DNA from: Progne subis subis
Taxonomy: Eukaryota; Chordata; Aves; Passeriformes; Hirundinidae
Reading direction: 5' to 3'
DNA length: 64,000 bases
Assembly: GCA_022316685.1 (NCBI GenBank)
Contig: JAKJHU010000136.1
Location: forward strand, 1,178,001 to 1,242,000
Numbering within the stretch: the first letter of the stretch is position 1; each line of letters begins with the position of its first letter. Shown here one piece after another: positions 38,401 through 49,102 of this stretch. The notes beneath the pieces are model-generated. The model was not told where the DNA came from and searched no databases. It saw only the letters and a program-made list of their open reading frames with translations. The position numbers and the translations under genes are program-made.

Positions 38401-41400
38401 AGCCCACCAAGGTGATCAGAGGGATGAAGCAGCTCTGCTACGGGGAAAGGCTGAGAGAACTGGGATTGTTCAGCCAGGAGAAGAGAAGACTCCAGGGTGA
38501 CCCAATTGCAGCCCTCCAGCGTCTGAAGGGAATCCTATAGGAAAGATGGGGCAAAACTATTTACAAGCCAGGACAAGGGGGAATGACTTCAAACTGCCAG
38601 AGGGCAGGGTTAGATGGGATATTAGGAAAACCATCCTTCCTGTGAGGGTGGAGAGCCCCTGGCACAGGGTGCCCAGAGAAGTTGTGACTGCCCCTGGATC
38701 CCTGGCAGTGTCCAAGGCCAGGCTGGACACTGGGGCTTGGAGCAGCCTGGGCTAGTGTAGGGTGTCCCTGCTCATGGCAGGAGGTGGCACTGGATGAGCT
38801 TTGAGGTCTCTTCCATCCCAAAGCGCTCTGTGATTCTGTGCTAGCCAGAACCAGTGCCAAAACCTGTGGGGTGAGGAACGGCCCGAGCCCCGGGCCGGCG
38901 CTGCCTCACCTCCGAGTCTTTGTCCAGCTGGTTCCTGACCACGATCATGTTGTAGAGCACGCGGTCGTCGTCGGCCTCGGTGTGGGTCACATCGTGGGGG
39001 GTGCTCCACAGGTTCTGCTCCTCATCCCGCAGCCAGGGTGGCTCCGAAGGACGCGTAGGGGTTGTTGTTACTGCAGGGAGAGAGGGGTGGGCAGCGTCAG
39101 CACCGGCCTGGCCCCTGCTGCCTTCCCAGCGCCCGCTGCCGGGCCCTCCCCTCTCCCAGCCCGATGCTATGGCCAGAGGGGAGGGAGGGGAGCAGGGAGG
39201 CAGAGGGTTTTTCCTTAGCAAACGTCCTGACCGTGGTCCAAACCAAACCATGCGATGCCCACAGGTGCCCCCACGCAGCAGCTCCTACCTCAGAGCTGCA
39301 GCGATGGGCTGAGCTGAGCAACAACAGACAAGGCGTGGAAAGTTACTTTGATACTCAAGGTATTCAGCCCCATCTTATTTTGGCCATGGAAATGTCCTCG
39401 GCCTTCTAATGAGCACCGGGCTTTATTTGCTCAGCAAAGCTGAGCATCATCTTCTGGGAAGGCTGTCCCCACGGAGGTGGGGAACTTTTCTCTGCGCCGG
39501 GGCAGTTCTGTGTTTTATGGCTTTATGTTGCTATTGGGATGCGCAAGTTTCTAACGAGGACACTTCTGCCAAGAGAACCTTTAGCAGGGGATTTCCATGG
39601 AGTGTCTAATCAAGGTGTCCAGCTGCTTGAGTGGAACAATACAAGTGGAGAACTATTTTTGGCCTTACCACCCTCGGGCAATCCCTGCTCACTTCTTGTC
39701 AGAACAACCCGCTGTTTATTTTGCTTGCTTTCCCAAGGAACCCATCCAGAGAAATTTCACGTAACACTGTGGGTGCCATGGCACCAAGCCATAAAAAGAT
39801 GCTAAGAGGAGCTCCAGCACATTGGTGAAATAGAAAAAAAAAATAAATTCCCATCAGCATTCCAGCAGGAAGGTTAATTAGACTTTCAACAAACCAAAAA
39901 CCTGAGCAACAGGTAATAAAGGGCAAGATAATCTCCTATAATCTCTCATTAAAGACAAGCAGACAAAGGTAACTTGGAGGGTGTGGAGGGGCACAAGTGT
40001 TTTTCAGTGGTGGAGCAGCCAGGGAGGGAGCACTCAGGAGCCAGCTGTGCCATCAGCAGGAGTTCGCTCCCACCCTGCTTTCCACAGCTTCTTCCCACTC
40101 AGGCATTTACCAGCACGCTTAACATTTGACTTATTTAAAACAGCAGCATTTAGCAATAATGCTGCCACACCTGAGCTCTTCTGAGCCGCTCCCTCCCTCA
40201 CAGCTCGAAGGGCACTTCCCAGCACATTCTCATTTCCAAATCACAGTGTGGAGCATCCTGTAAGGCATGTGGCAGTGCCCAGGAGTCAGCAAATCCACAC
40301 CAGCACGGAGAGCTCTGCCAACAGCTCTTCCAAGCAACGTTCCAAAGGAAGAAACGGGAGGGAGAAAAGAAGCACGTGAACAGCAGCGGCTTTGCAGGTT
40401 AAGGAATCTCCGTGGGACCAGAAGGGACAGGGAGCATTCCACACCGTGGATTTTATCCAGAAAATGGTGTGCACCAATGCTTCATCAACGGATTCCTGCT
40501 CCAGGGGGCTTTCAGTTCACATTAAATGTTGGTGTTTGTAGCCCAAATATTTTTTTTATTTTCATCCTGAGTGCACCACCCGAGCCAGACCCCACCCTCA
40601 CAACATCAAGAGACAACCAAGCAGCCCGGATGCTTTGCAACACCAGCTCCTAAACCCGAAACTCAGCTAAAGGAGCTGAAATCTCAAGCAATTCATTCGC
40701 TTTAAACGGCACTGCAGTAAAAAATAAAAATACAGCAAGATCCCCACTATGAAATGAGAGCCCACAGCCCCCCGAGAAGGGGCAAGCACTAGGCTGCTAG
40801 ATTAATTATGCCGGCACACGTGTGTAAGAGCAGGTGCCTTTCGAATTCCCAGAATTTCGAGAGGCTTTCCTCCTTAGGGCCAGCATTAACTGGATGGGCA
40901 GGCTGTTGCTAAAGCCAGGTGCCAGGTGAGGGGCAGCAGTAAGGAGTGTCCCCTCCTGCGCGCTCGGCTCCCGGGAGGTCAGTGCCGATCTCCCGGCCTG
41001 GAGGCCCCACGCTCGGGATTACGCGCTCATCATTTAGGTAACAGCGCGGAATGAGGACGTGTGTCCCCGTCCCGCTGCCACCTGACAGTGCTGCAGGACA
41101 CGCCAGGAGCATCCCAGCAGGAAGGCGTGTGTCGCGGCCATGGCGCAGGGAGGGCACGGTGCCCGCTCCATCCCGGGGCCAGGACGGCGCCTGGCATGGG
41201 GAAGGAGGGGGAGCCGCCGCAAAACACGGCTGCTCTGCACATGCAAACCCTCTCTAGGCGCTCGCACGGCTCTTCTCCACGGGACAGGGAGAATCTGTTC
41301 GTCCAACAGCCCCGGGCTCAGGCTGTGCGCACAAAGCAGGTGCGAGCGGCAGCAGGAGAGCGGGATCGGCTCCCCAGAGACGGCTCCGGCCGCGCACCGC

Positions 41401-42273
41401 CACCTCCTCCCCGGCAGTCCTGAATGCGGCCAGGCTGCGGCTGGGGGGGCTCGCCTGGAAAAGGGAAGGCTCCAGGGAGACAGACCTTAGAGCCCTTCCA
41501 GCGCCTAAAGGGGAGAGTGACTCTTAACTGGGGCAGATAGGGATAGGACAAGGGGGAACGGTCTTAAACTAAACGAGGGAAGATTTAGTTTAGATGTTAG
41601 ATAGAAATTCTTCCGTGTGAGGGTGCTGAGGCCCTGGCACAGGCTGCCCTGAGTAGCTGCGGCTGCCCCATCCTCGGACGTTTCCCAGGCCGGGTTGGAT
41701 GGGGCTTGGAGCATCCTGGGGCAGTGGAAGGTGTCCCTGCCATGGCAGGGGGTGGAACAGGATGATCTTTAATGCTCCTTCCATCCCATTCCATTCTGGG
41801 ATTCTGTGACTCCAGCCGGCGAACAGAGCCCTGCACGACCCAGAGCTGCCCGGCAGTGGGACCTGAGCCCCTGGTTAGGAATGCAGGGCCGCCCTTTTTG
41901 TTCAGCCTTAGCTCCTCTATTGAAATCTCACCGTGGAGAGACAAGAGCACCGAGGGGATGCGGTGGGCAGGGCTCCTGCGGGCATCGCGCCGGCTGGCAG
42001 AACGAGTCCAGCGCCTGTAGCAGCCGAGCCGGGCGGAAAGGGAGCGGGAAGGGCTCGATCCCGCCGGGGGAAGATCCCTGCGGAGCCTCGAGCGCTCTGG
42101 CGGGGATGGATGGATGGATGGATGGGCGGTGACAGCGCGGGGAGCGGGGCAGGGCACAGCGGGACGGGACGGGCCGGCTCTCACCTGAGCAGAGGCTCCT
42201 TCTCGGCCACCGCAGCCTCCCCTCCGCAGCAGCCGCAGCAGCCGAGCGATCGCAGCCAGGTCCGCAGCCCCAT
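29326..42273 (-). CDS. MREG: Melanoregulin gene, coding span of five exons
   Basis: MREG is a small membrane-associated protein of melanosomes and lysosome-related organelles (the mouse dilute suppressor). It works in organelle transport and membrane dynamics. The five exons have clean GT-AG borders and join to 660 nt (219 codons plus stop) if one surplus base in exon 2 is discounted; mammalian melanoregulin is of similar size. The N-terminus has a cysteine cluster (C12, C13, C15, C16) suited to palmitoylation, and E24-K-E-P-L-L29 fits an acidic dileucine lysosome-sorting signal. Introns are about 3.1, 7.3, 1.56 and 0.3 kb. As sequenced, exon 2 has an extra base at about 39031-39034 that would end the protein after 45 residues. 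An assembly or sequencing error is the simplest explanation, and a genuine null allele is the alternative. Identity is secure; integrity is not. Confidence 0.93.
29779..29942 (-). CDS. MREG: MREG coding exon 4
   Basis: A 164-nt exon encoding [15 protein letters not shown] through [19 protein letters not shown], the most conserved block of melanoregulin. The acceptor is cccag and the donor gtgagt. It is flanked downstream by a short 297-bp, GC-rich intron. Confidence 0.95.
29943..31499 (-). other. MREG intron 3
   Basis: About 1.56 kb, bounded by gtaagc and cccag. No further gene or nameable repeat was seen. Confidence 0.8.
31500..31590 (-). CDS. MREG: MREG coding exon 3
   Basis: A 91-nt exon between a ctttgcag acceptor and a gtaagc donor. 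It encodes [14 protein letters not shown] followed by a basic stretch and WKHILEDL. It enters in phase 0 and leaves one nucleotide for the glycine codon completed by exon 4. The content is predicted helical and matches the conserved core of melanoregulin. Confidence 0.93.
32230..32305 (+). mobile_element. CR1 LINE 3' tip (short, diverged)
   Basis: The stretch 'cagtggctggactcaatgat' then 'cttttccaacctaaatgatt' resembles the 3' end of an older CR1 subfamily. It is short and diverged, so the assignment is tentative. Confidence 0.5.
38380..38842 (+). mobile_element. CR1 LINE fragment, 3' end
   Basis: About 460 bp of CR1 3' sequence: 'gctctgctacggggaaaggc', 'ggacaagggggaatgacttc', 'agggttagatgggatattag', 'cctggcacagggtgcccaga', ending 'gctctgtgattctgtg'. 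It lies inside MREG intron 2, only about 70 bp from the exon 2 donor and antisense to the gene. Confidence 0.9.
38910..39070 (-). CDS. MREG: MREG coding exon 2, with 1-base frameshift
   Basis: The acceptor is ctgcag at 39071-39076 and the donor is gtgagg. The first part reads [12 protein letters not shown] in the frame set by exon 1. The second part reads [20 protein letters not shown] and on to NQLDKDSE in a different frame. The two frames meet at the bases 'gcagccagg' (39029-39037), where one extra base is present relative to the expected Leu-Val-Arg-Asp reading. In the uncorrected frame a TGA at 39024-39022 follows three codons later. The exon is 161 nt; 160 nt would keep the gene in frame. 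Confidence 0.92.
39071..42184 (-). other. MREG intron 1
   Basis: About 3.1 kb from the exon 1 gtgaga donor to the exon 2 cctgcag acceptor. It contains one CR1 fragment (41455-41812). First-intron sequence near 41920-42180 is CpG-rich and probably part of the promoter island. Confidence 0.8.
41455..41812 (+). mobile_element. CR1 LINE fragment, 3' end
   Basis: Includes 'gaaggctccagggagacaga', 'acaagggggaacggtcttaa', 'ggccctggcacaggctgccc' and 'catggcagggggtggaacag', with a tail 'attctgggattctgtga'. It is antisense to MREG within intron 1. Long minus-strand frames across this region combine CR1 with GC-rich promoter DNA and are not genes. Confidence 0.9.
42185..42273 (-). CDS. MREG: MREG coding exon 1
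   Basis: Starts at the ATG at 42273-42271 and encodes residues 1-29, beginning [16 protein letters not shown] and ending in the EKEPLL dileucine motif. The exon ends in phase 2 before a gtgaga donor, and the split codon completed by exon 2 is Ser. The surrounding region is CpG-dense, as expected for a promoter-proximal exon. No ATG further upstream continues the conserved sequence. Confidence 0.93.
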
Positions 42274-42378
42274 CGGCGCCGCCGGAGAGCCGGGCAGGGC
42301 GGGCCGGGCCGGCCCCACGGCCATCCCCTGTCCCCGCCCCAGCGGGGCCGGGCCGGGCTCCGCCCCGCCCCGCCGCAC

Positions 42379-42573
42379 GGCCCTGCCCTGCCCGGCCCTG
42401 CCCTGCGCTTCCCGGCCCTGCCCTGCCCGGCCCTACTCTGCCCGGCCCTGCTCCGCCCATCCTGCCCGCTCCTTCCCGGCCCTGCTCTGCCCTGCCCTGC
42501 CCGGCCCTGCTCTGCCCTGCCCTGCCCTGCCCGGCCCTTCCCGGCTCTGCTCTGCTCGGCCCTGCCCGGCCCC
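42379..42573 (-). repeat. GC-rich minisatellite at the MREG promoter
   Basis: A degenerate tandem of 5-bp words (CCTGC/CCGGC on the plus strand; GGGCA and GGGCC types on the MREG sense strand), beginning about 105 bp upstream of the MREG start codon. The sense strand has many closely spaced GGG runs and could form G-quadruplexes. Confidence 0.85.
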
Positions 42574-42609
42574 ACCGGAGCGGTGGCCGCTGCAGCAGCT
42601 CAGGGACGT

Positions 42610-42905
42610 GGATGCTGCGTCCTCCTGTATCCTCCTCGAACTGTCTTCCCGCATCTTCCTCCTGCACGTTTCTGCACCCTCCTGCACTGTCCTGCACCAT
42701 CCTCCTCTGCACCCCCCTGCGCTCTCCTGGATCCTGAAGTGCCCTTCTGCATCCTTCCGAACCCTCCTTACCCTCTGCAGCATCTTTCCCTGCCCTTCTT
42801 CACGGGCCCTCCTCCATCCCACCGCCTGCATCCTCACACACTCTCCCACACCGTGCTGCGCTGTCTGGCACCTTTCGGTGCCCTCCTGCACCCTCCTCAA
42901 TGCCA
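42610..42905 (+). repeat. Degenerate CCTCCTGCACC tandem tract
   Basis: Pyrimidine-rich sequence made of imperfect CCTCCTGCA(C/T)CCT words on the plus strand, continuing from the GC minisatellite. It keeps several frames open by its composition. No gene is supported. Confidence 0.6.
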
Positions 42906-43653
42906 CACTGCATTTGCAGCCTCCAGCCCTGTGCCCCCCTGGAAAAGACCATCACTGCCCATCACAGCACGGCCAGAATCCCCAAATCCCCATTTTCCAA
43001 CTCTCTGCACCACTACACTTCCAGGCCTGTTCCCACCTGGCTTTTGGGATTCAGGGCTGTGATCCTGGGAGCTGCAATGGGAAATGGGTGAGGGGGGGTG
43101 TGGACACAGCTGTCTCCTGGTGCAGGGACTTTTGAAGAAGAAAAGAAACTAAAATATTGCTGCCTTCTCCTTTTTTTTCTCTCTGTTGTCAGGCAAATTA
43201 ATCCACAAACACCAGAGGTGTATGCCCAAAAAGGGGACAGAGGATTCCTGTTACTTCATTCGAATAAAGGGAGAGGCTGTGGGGTACTTCCCCTGGGGTC
43301 TCTCAAATTTTTAGAGGATGCAGCCTCCTTTTTATCCTAATTTCCCAGCTGCATTTCCCTCCCTCTTTCTTTCTTACTGGCTGAGGTACTTGAGAGGTAC
43401 AGACTTCCCAAAACACCATACCCAAGATCCCTTCTAATGCATACCACCCAATTTTTCTTTCCCTTTGTGTCTATTCTTTTTCTCTAAATCCAGAGATTTA
43501 GCACAGTCTCGAGTGAGTAACAGTCAGTGTCAATTAGTGCAATTCCTATGGAATTTATGGTTTCCCCCCCCCTCTCTCTATCTGGCCTTAACTACCACCA
43601 GGCCCACAGTTTGTTTTTAAGGACACCTCCTTCTTACTCCTTTCACTGTCTTA
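42906..43653. other. No gene seen; AT-rich possible old repeat
   Basis: Between the MREG upstream repeats and the solo-LTR-like element. The stretch 43180-43600 (with 'tgttgtcaggcaaattaatc' and a C-run near 43565) looks like mobile-element debris, but no boundaries could be set. Confidence 0.35.
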
Positions 43654-43658
43654 CCTTC

Positions 43659-45207
43659 TGTCATAGGTTTAATTTTAAACTGGGCAGAAACACTACTTAA
43701 TGTAATGGTTTCACATTCACTAAATTTTGGTCTTGGTACTTACTCTTTTTGTGAGAGAGAGACTAGGAGAAAAACAAAGCAGGCTTAACCTTAAGATTAA
43801 CAAATAGTTTATTAACTTACACTAAAAGAATAGAAAAACAGAAAGTTGGAAAAAAACTAAAATGGAATGAAACTTCAAAAAAACTTTTCCCTCTCTTTAC
43901 AAACTGTTCACTTTTTTACAAAACAACATAAAGAAACAAAACTTGTAATTTTCAGTCAGTTTCACTATCTGATAATAGTTTTTCATTAATTCATTAGGGG
44001 AAGAGTATCTTTTTGAGTCACGGATCCCACTGACAACTTAGAACAGTTCTCTTGTGGGTTTTAAACTGTCACAAAAACAACTGCATGGAGAAACCTGCTT
44101 TTGTGACCCTCCCAGGAGCAGTTTCCCAAGCTGCTTATGGGTCATGGGTCTTAGACTTTTGCATACTGGGGTGTCACTTTTTAAAGATAAATAACTCCAA
44201 AGCAAAGGATTCTTCACTTTGAGGTACGGAGATGTCTTCTCACTTCTTCACTGGCGCAGGGGCTTCTCATCTTTCTCTGTTCAAGCATCTTATAAGATAT
44301 TACTTAGTCCATTACAAACACCTTTGCTTAAATTTATACGAAAAACAATCATCTCCCCAAATGCATATCTTTCCCATGATTTAAAGGAATGACCTAAATA
44401 TAGAGTTCATTTCCATGGCTTAAGTAAGAATAGAACAACCAACTCTTCAACTCTCTGTCCTAATAGTCTTTTCACTCTTGCTACTGACTTCATGATGTTG
44501 TTCTTTATGTTCACTCTGTCCTTCCTTACTCTCTCAGAGAAGGGCCGAGCTCTGGAAGCTTCATGTTGCTAAGAAAGAGTTAAATCTGCTCGGAGTTTTT
44601 GTCTCTCACTCTCTGTAGCTCGTAGTGTTACATGTTCAAGGCCGAGCTGATAAGGAAAAACTCACACAGAAACATTAGAAATTGGAGCACCTGGGCAGGC
44701 TAAGAAAAAAAACCCAGGCAAGATCACAAACACCTTCTCAGCCCACCCCTCGGTGCAAACTAGGGTGGCCTTGGCCCAAACAGTGCCCATAGCTCCTATC
44801 AAGGGCCCAGCAGAGATTCTTCTCCACTCCAAGGAAACCTGAAGAAAGCGGCCGTCACAAGATAGCAACCTCTCCTTCCCCCCTTCACCCGGGAGCCGAT
44901 AGAATCCGGCCAGGCCTCAGGCCAGCTTCCGCCCCCAAAAAGGGGGAGCAGCAGGCCCAGCTCGATGTTACCTGTCTCTCTCTGGCCAAAGGAAGAAGGA
45001 AAAAACCAACCTACAGGAAATCAAGGAGTTTTATATGGTACTTCCCAAAGTCACAGCTAACAATTTCAGTGGTCAGAATAGATGTCAATATTTTAACTAA
45101 CTCTCTGATAAGTCTCTGTCTTTTCTAAAGCAATTCCCAGGTCCTGACCTGGAGAATTATTTTACATTCTTTTATAACTAAAAACTAAACTGTACTTACC
45201 CATGACA
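43659..45207 (-). mobile_element. Solo-LTR-like element with 5-bp target duplication
   Basis: A 1,549-bp element whose plus strand begins TGTCAT and ends ATGACA, giving a TG...CA element with short inverted termini. It is flanked by CCTTC at 43654-43658 and 45208-45212. A minus-strand AATAAA lies near 43810, close to the plus-strand start, which suggests minus orientation. Its organisation resembles the LTRs of the provirus at 53475-60041, although the sequence differs. It contains no open gag or pol frame, so it is a solo LTR or a non-autonomous LTR element. The length is large for one LTR, and a nested insertion is possible. Confidence 0.7.
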
Positions 45208-45212
45208 CCTTC

Positions 45213-47846
45213 CTATCATATGCCTGGCTTGGGACCCCAAGGAGGAAAAGCTTAAACTCTGGATTAAGATGGTCCTGGATCCTGTTTAATCACCACAAAT
45301 TTGTGTGCATTTCAGAACAACCCATCAGGCATCAGCCAGATCCAGAGCAATTGCTGAGTCTGGTTTGCCCATGCACATCCCCAAGAGTTATTTCATTTTA
45401 GTGCAGCAGCTTCCTGACGCCGCTTTCCTGACTGACTTTTTGCTTATGCCAGCAGATATAATAACATCAGCTGCTATGTCCTTATGCCCAGTGTGTGCGT
45501 GCAGGGAAAGGTGAAATAAGACCATGTTGAGCTCACGTTTCTTTCCCTCTTTTTATTCCAGAATTGTTAATTCATCAGCAGTGGATCTGGCCCCTGCGTG
45601 TGGAATGGGAGATCTCAGGTTGCTCGGCCACAGATTCTCAAGTGAGTTCTAAATTTCATTTAATTCACTGGCTCCACAACCAGATTTCCCACCTTCCTTA
45701 ATTAAATGTGAAATGGTGGGAGAAGGAGTTGCTGTTATTGTTTCTGGAAGCCCCCAGAGCTTTGCTCTCAGCCCACGCTCCCAGCTCTGCCCATCAGTTG
45801 TTCCATCAGGAAGCATCTGTGGCCGGATGAGCCGAAAGGCGAGGCAGGATTGCAAAGCCAAGGGAGCTCTCCTCCGCAGGCTTCCTCCTCCTCTGCCCTT
45901 GAGCGTGTCCCTGCCTGCCTCCATTTCCCCTCCAGCCTTTGTGTGCTGGAGCTCGACAATTGCCGGCCACGCCACTGCCATTGCAAGGATCCGGGAATTG
46001 CACGCGCAGGGATGCGCTTCCCCAGAACGGTCACTGCTGCGGGAATTCCCTTCTCCCTCCCCTCTCCAAGATCATCTAGGTCTCTTGCTCATTTGGGCTT
46101 TCTTTTGACACAAACACTGGTTTTTCCTGGGTTGCAAATGACAGGGAGCAGGCAGGGATAGCCCTGCTGCCAGCTGAGATCTTGAGGCACAGCTCTAACA
46201 CGACGACAGAGACATCCCCGATTTGTGGGTAACTCCCTTCCCTACAAGGAACTTTATCCACACCCCACCGCTTTTAAGACAAGAGAATTATCTTCTTCAG
46301 TAATTTAAAGTCTAAGCCCTCTAGGTTTAAAAAGATCCTTGAAGAAATACCAACTATTTTTCAATCCCTTAATTCCTCATTGTGATAATAAATCTTGTTC
46401 CTTTCCCATCAGAGAACGAGTAAACAGGGAAGAGTCACCTGAAAGCTGAAGTCTTACTGGGATCTTAAAATCAAATCAAGTTTTCCATGAGGTAAGAGAA
46501 ATATCACCGACTTCCTCAGGGGATCCTGGGGATGAGGAGGTGGACCCCAGCCCTGTGGGTATCCTCCCTCTCATGTGGTCCAGCAAAAAGCTGCCGAGTC
46601 AGTTAAAGTTGAAAGCAAATTTAAATCAATTACATTTGTAAAATAAATGCGACAGGGTAATGGTGCCATTTACCTCCTCTTCCTTTAGCTCCAAGCAATC
46701 CATCCACAGGCAATCCTGTTGGTAAAAAATACCAATGGACACAGGAGGACTGACAGGAGTATCCTTTTTGTCCCCTAAAATAGATTGATTCTTTTTTTCA
46801 GGTTTAATAAATTTCAGAGCGAGATGCATTCCCAATGAAGGTCTATTAACCCAGGACCCTGCTATATAATTAAAACCCACAGGGTCTGAAGGTTGGGGGA
46901 TCAACTTGGGAAAACTCCAGGGCCCTCTGGCATTCCTTAAAGACTTAGGATTTAATAAGTGGGCAGGCAGGGATGATGGCCAATGTCTGATTCTCTGTGC
47001 CTGGTGTTTACACCCACACTTGGCCTAAGGCTCAGCAAGCCATATTTTGAGGAGATCAATTTATTTCTGCACGGTGCAGAGCCATCGGAGAGTAGCTGTC
47101 CCTTGGGGAGCACAACAGAGATGGAGGAGGGAGTCAAAGGCAGCGGAATCCGACGTGCCGGAGGTTGGGAGAGCTTAGGAAAGGCCTGGTGCCGTTTGCA
47201 GCCTGTGCCTGCTGCAGGGGTTCGGTGTCAAACATCCCCTGTGCATTGCCCATGAGAGCAGCCGAGTTCAGGACAGGCCGGGTGACCCAGGGCTGGGACA
47301 TCACCCCTTCCTGTCTGCAGTGGTGCTCTCAGCAACACACAGGCAAAATGGAGGTGTCCAAACCGCAGAGAGCCAGGCCATGAAAACACAGGGTCCTTTG
47401 GTGATTGCGCGGTGTTTTCTCTCGGTGCACGACTAAGCAGCAGGCGGTGTACGGAATTAACATCACCCTCCCGAGGAAGGGGTAAAATCCTGCCCCAAAT
47501 CAGGCCAAACTGCCTAGATCTGAAATACCAACATTCTAAGCTCTTAAAGTGCTGTTGTTGGGGGCCCTTGCTGCAGTTTCTCTTTCTGCTGGACACCAGG
47601 AGCGTACTTCAGGGCAGACAGAACTCTGTAGGTATGGCTTTGGCTGCCTGCAGCTTTTGAATCCTGTTCTGCTGCCCTGCAGCATCTTCTGGGCTCTGCA
47701 TCTGCTCCCTGAGATGTGGAGGCTGCTCGAGCATTCCCGGGACCCCTGGGAATTCTGAAAGCTGTAACTACGTAATTAGTAACCACAGAGGAGTGCAAAG
47801 GCTAAGGCTCGGCTCTGCAGCTGCAGGATCTCGGTGGGATGCAGCC
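45213..47846. other. No gene seen (intergenic)
   Basis: Between the LTR element and the methyltransferase promoter region. Several 60-130-codon frames occur on both strands with no motif. No repeat family is named. Confidence 0.45.
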
Positions 47847-47946
47847 TCTAGAAGCTGCCCCCTGGATTTTCCCCCGATCCCGCCGGCCGGGCGGGCAGGG
47901 GGAGCAGCCGGGGCGGGCGGGCGGGCGGTACCGGGGGCGGTGCCGG

Positions 47947-48040
47947 CCATCCTTCGCCGTCCCCCGCCTTTCCCCGCCTTCCCGCGCCATCCCCCGCCTT
48001 TCCCCGCCGTCCCCCGTCTTCCCGCGCCATCCCCCGCCCG
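47947..48040 (+). repeat. C-rich tandem tract
   Basis: Imperfect repeats of CCCCCGCCTTTCCCCGCC and TTCCCGCGCCAT words, a little over two copies of a ~39-bp unit. Confidence 0.75.
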
Positions 48041-48485
48041 GAGCGGGAGGCGCTGGGAGCTGCTGGTGAGGGATTTGCCGGCGGTAAGGAGCGGAGTGGC
48101 TGCGGGGAAATGGCTCCTCTGAGCGCAGGAAAGAGCTGAGGATCCCTCCAGAAAGCGCTTGAGCAGCGCTGCTGTTCCCCGCTGGGAGGGAGCTCCAGCC
48201 CCGAGCCCCTTGAGCATCTCTTCCTGCATGGAGGCAGAACAACCCTTCATGTCCCCATGCATTCGCGTATCGCTGGATAAACTCCCTGCGGGCACACGAG
48301 CGGGTGTCCCTGCCTCGGAAAGGAGGCTCGGGGCTCTGTAGCAGTGCCGGGGGTCGGTGCCGAGCTGCGGCTGCCCGGACGAACAGGATACGGGCGGGAG
48401 CCTTCCGGGGCGGTGCCATGGGCCCGGCCTCGGGGGGGAGAGGGCAGCGCCGGGCCCGGGGGCCTCCCCTGCTCCTGGGGCCGAG

Positions 48486-48598
48486 CTTCCCCCATTCCCG
48501 GGGCCGAAGGGCTCCCTCGCCCCCGGTGGTGACAGGTCCTGGAGCCTCCCCCGTTCCCGGGGCCGAAGGGCTCCCTCGCCCCCGGTGGTGACGGGTTC
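48486..48598 (+). repeat. Two-copy ~60-bp direct repeat
   Basis: Two adjacent copies of a GC-rich unit containing 'cccggggccgaagggctccc' and 'tcgcccccggtggtgac'. Confidence 0.85.
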
Positions 48599-49102
48599 GG
48601 CGGGATAAGGGCTGATGGGTGGGAAGGGCCAAAATACAGCAGATGGTTCACAAAGCGTAAGGTGGAGTTGTCACTGTGTTGCTAATATTAGGAAATGGAT
48701 TTCCTTTAAAGAAAAAGCAAAAAATTCCAGCCAACAAACCCCCCCCCATGTTTTACTGGTAGTTTTTCTGCTTCATCGCTCAGTGAATTGTTTGAGAAAA
48801 CAGCCCGGGAGGTGGCGGAAACAAAGGAGTTAAACAGTCTTCAGGGAGTGTGCTAAAAGGTGCAAAGCTTTCCGCGCTGGACAGCGCTGGTTTGCTCAGG
48901 GCCGGGGAGGGATTCCTGGAGAGCAGGTTCGCGCTCCCTTGCTGGAGCCTCCGGGGCAAAGTCCTCCCGCGGCCCCGCCGGGAGCTGAGCGTTTCGTGCC
49001 AGCGCTGCCGGGCCGAGGAGGCGGCAGGAGCCGGGTCCGTGTCACATCCCCGTGTCACATCCCCGGCTCTCTGTCTCCGTCCAGGTGCAGGCTCAGTCGA
49101 CC

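Larger units (their letters stand above)
31591..38909 (-). other. MREG intron 2
   Basis: About 7.3 kb containing two CR1 fragments in plus orientation (32230 and 38380), antisense to MREG. No additional exon is recognised. Open frames of 100-220 codons near 36226-36897 are not supported by any domain. Confidence 0.8.
41920..42600 (-). promoter_or_regulatory. MREG: MREG promoter CpG island
   Basis: CpG-dense sequence surrounding MREG exon 1, including a (GGAT)n run at about 42105-42124. The transcription start is presumably within a few hundred bases upstream of 42273; no TATA box is evident. Confidence 0.65.
47847..48620 (+). promoter_or_regulatory. CpG-rich region upstream of methyltransferase gene
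   Basis: CpG-dense DNA that includes GGGCGGGC-type Sp1-like sites (about 47885-47940), a C-rich tandem tract (47947-48040) and possible splice donors (for example CTGCTGgtgagg near 48066). It may hold the promoter and a non-coding first exon of the methyltransferase, since the start codon at 49103 lies just after a plausible 3' splice site (tctccgtccag, ending 49084). A second CpG-rich stretch at 48890-49050 is an alternative promoter. Confidence 0.5.

Noticed and set aside
41597..42712. 371-codon minus-strand frame with GRAGQGRAGQ repeats
   Set aside because: It joins a CR1 fragment, MREG intron 1, exon 1 in a different frame, and the GC minisatellite. The peptide is a translation of the repeat and has no independent support.
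41933..43135. 400-codon plus-strand frame opposite MREG exon 1
   Set aside because: Composition-driven (CpG island plus CCTGC and CCTCCTGCA repeats). No domain.
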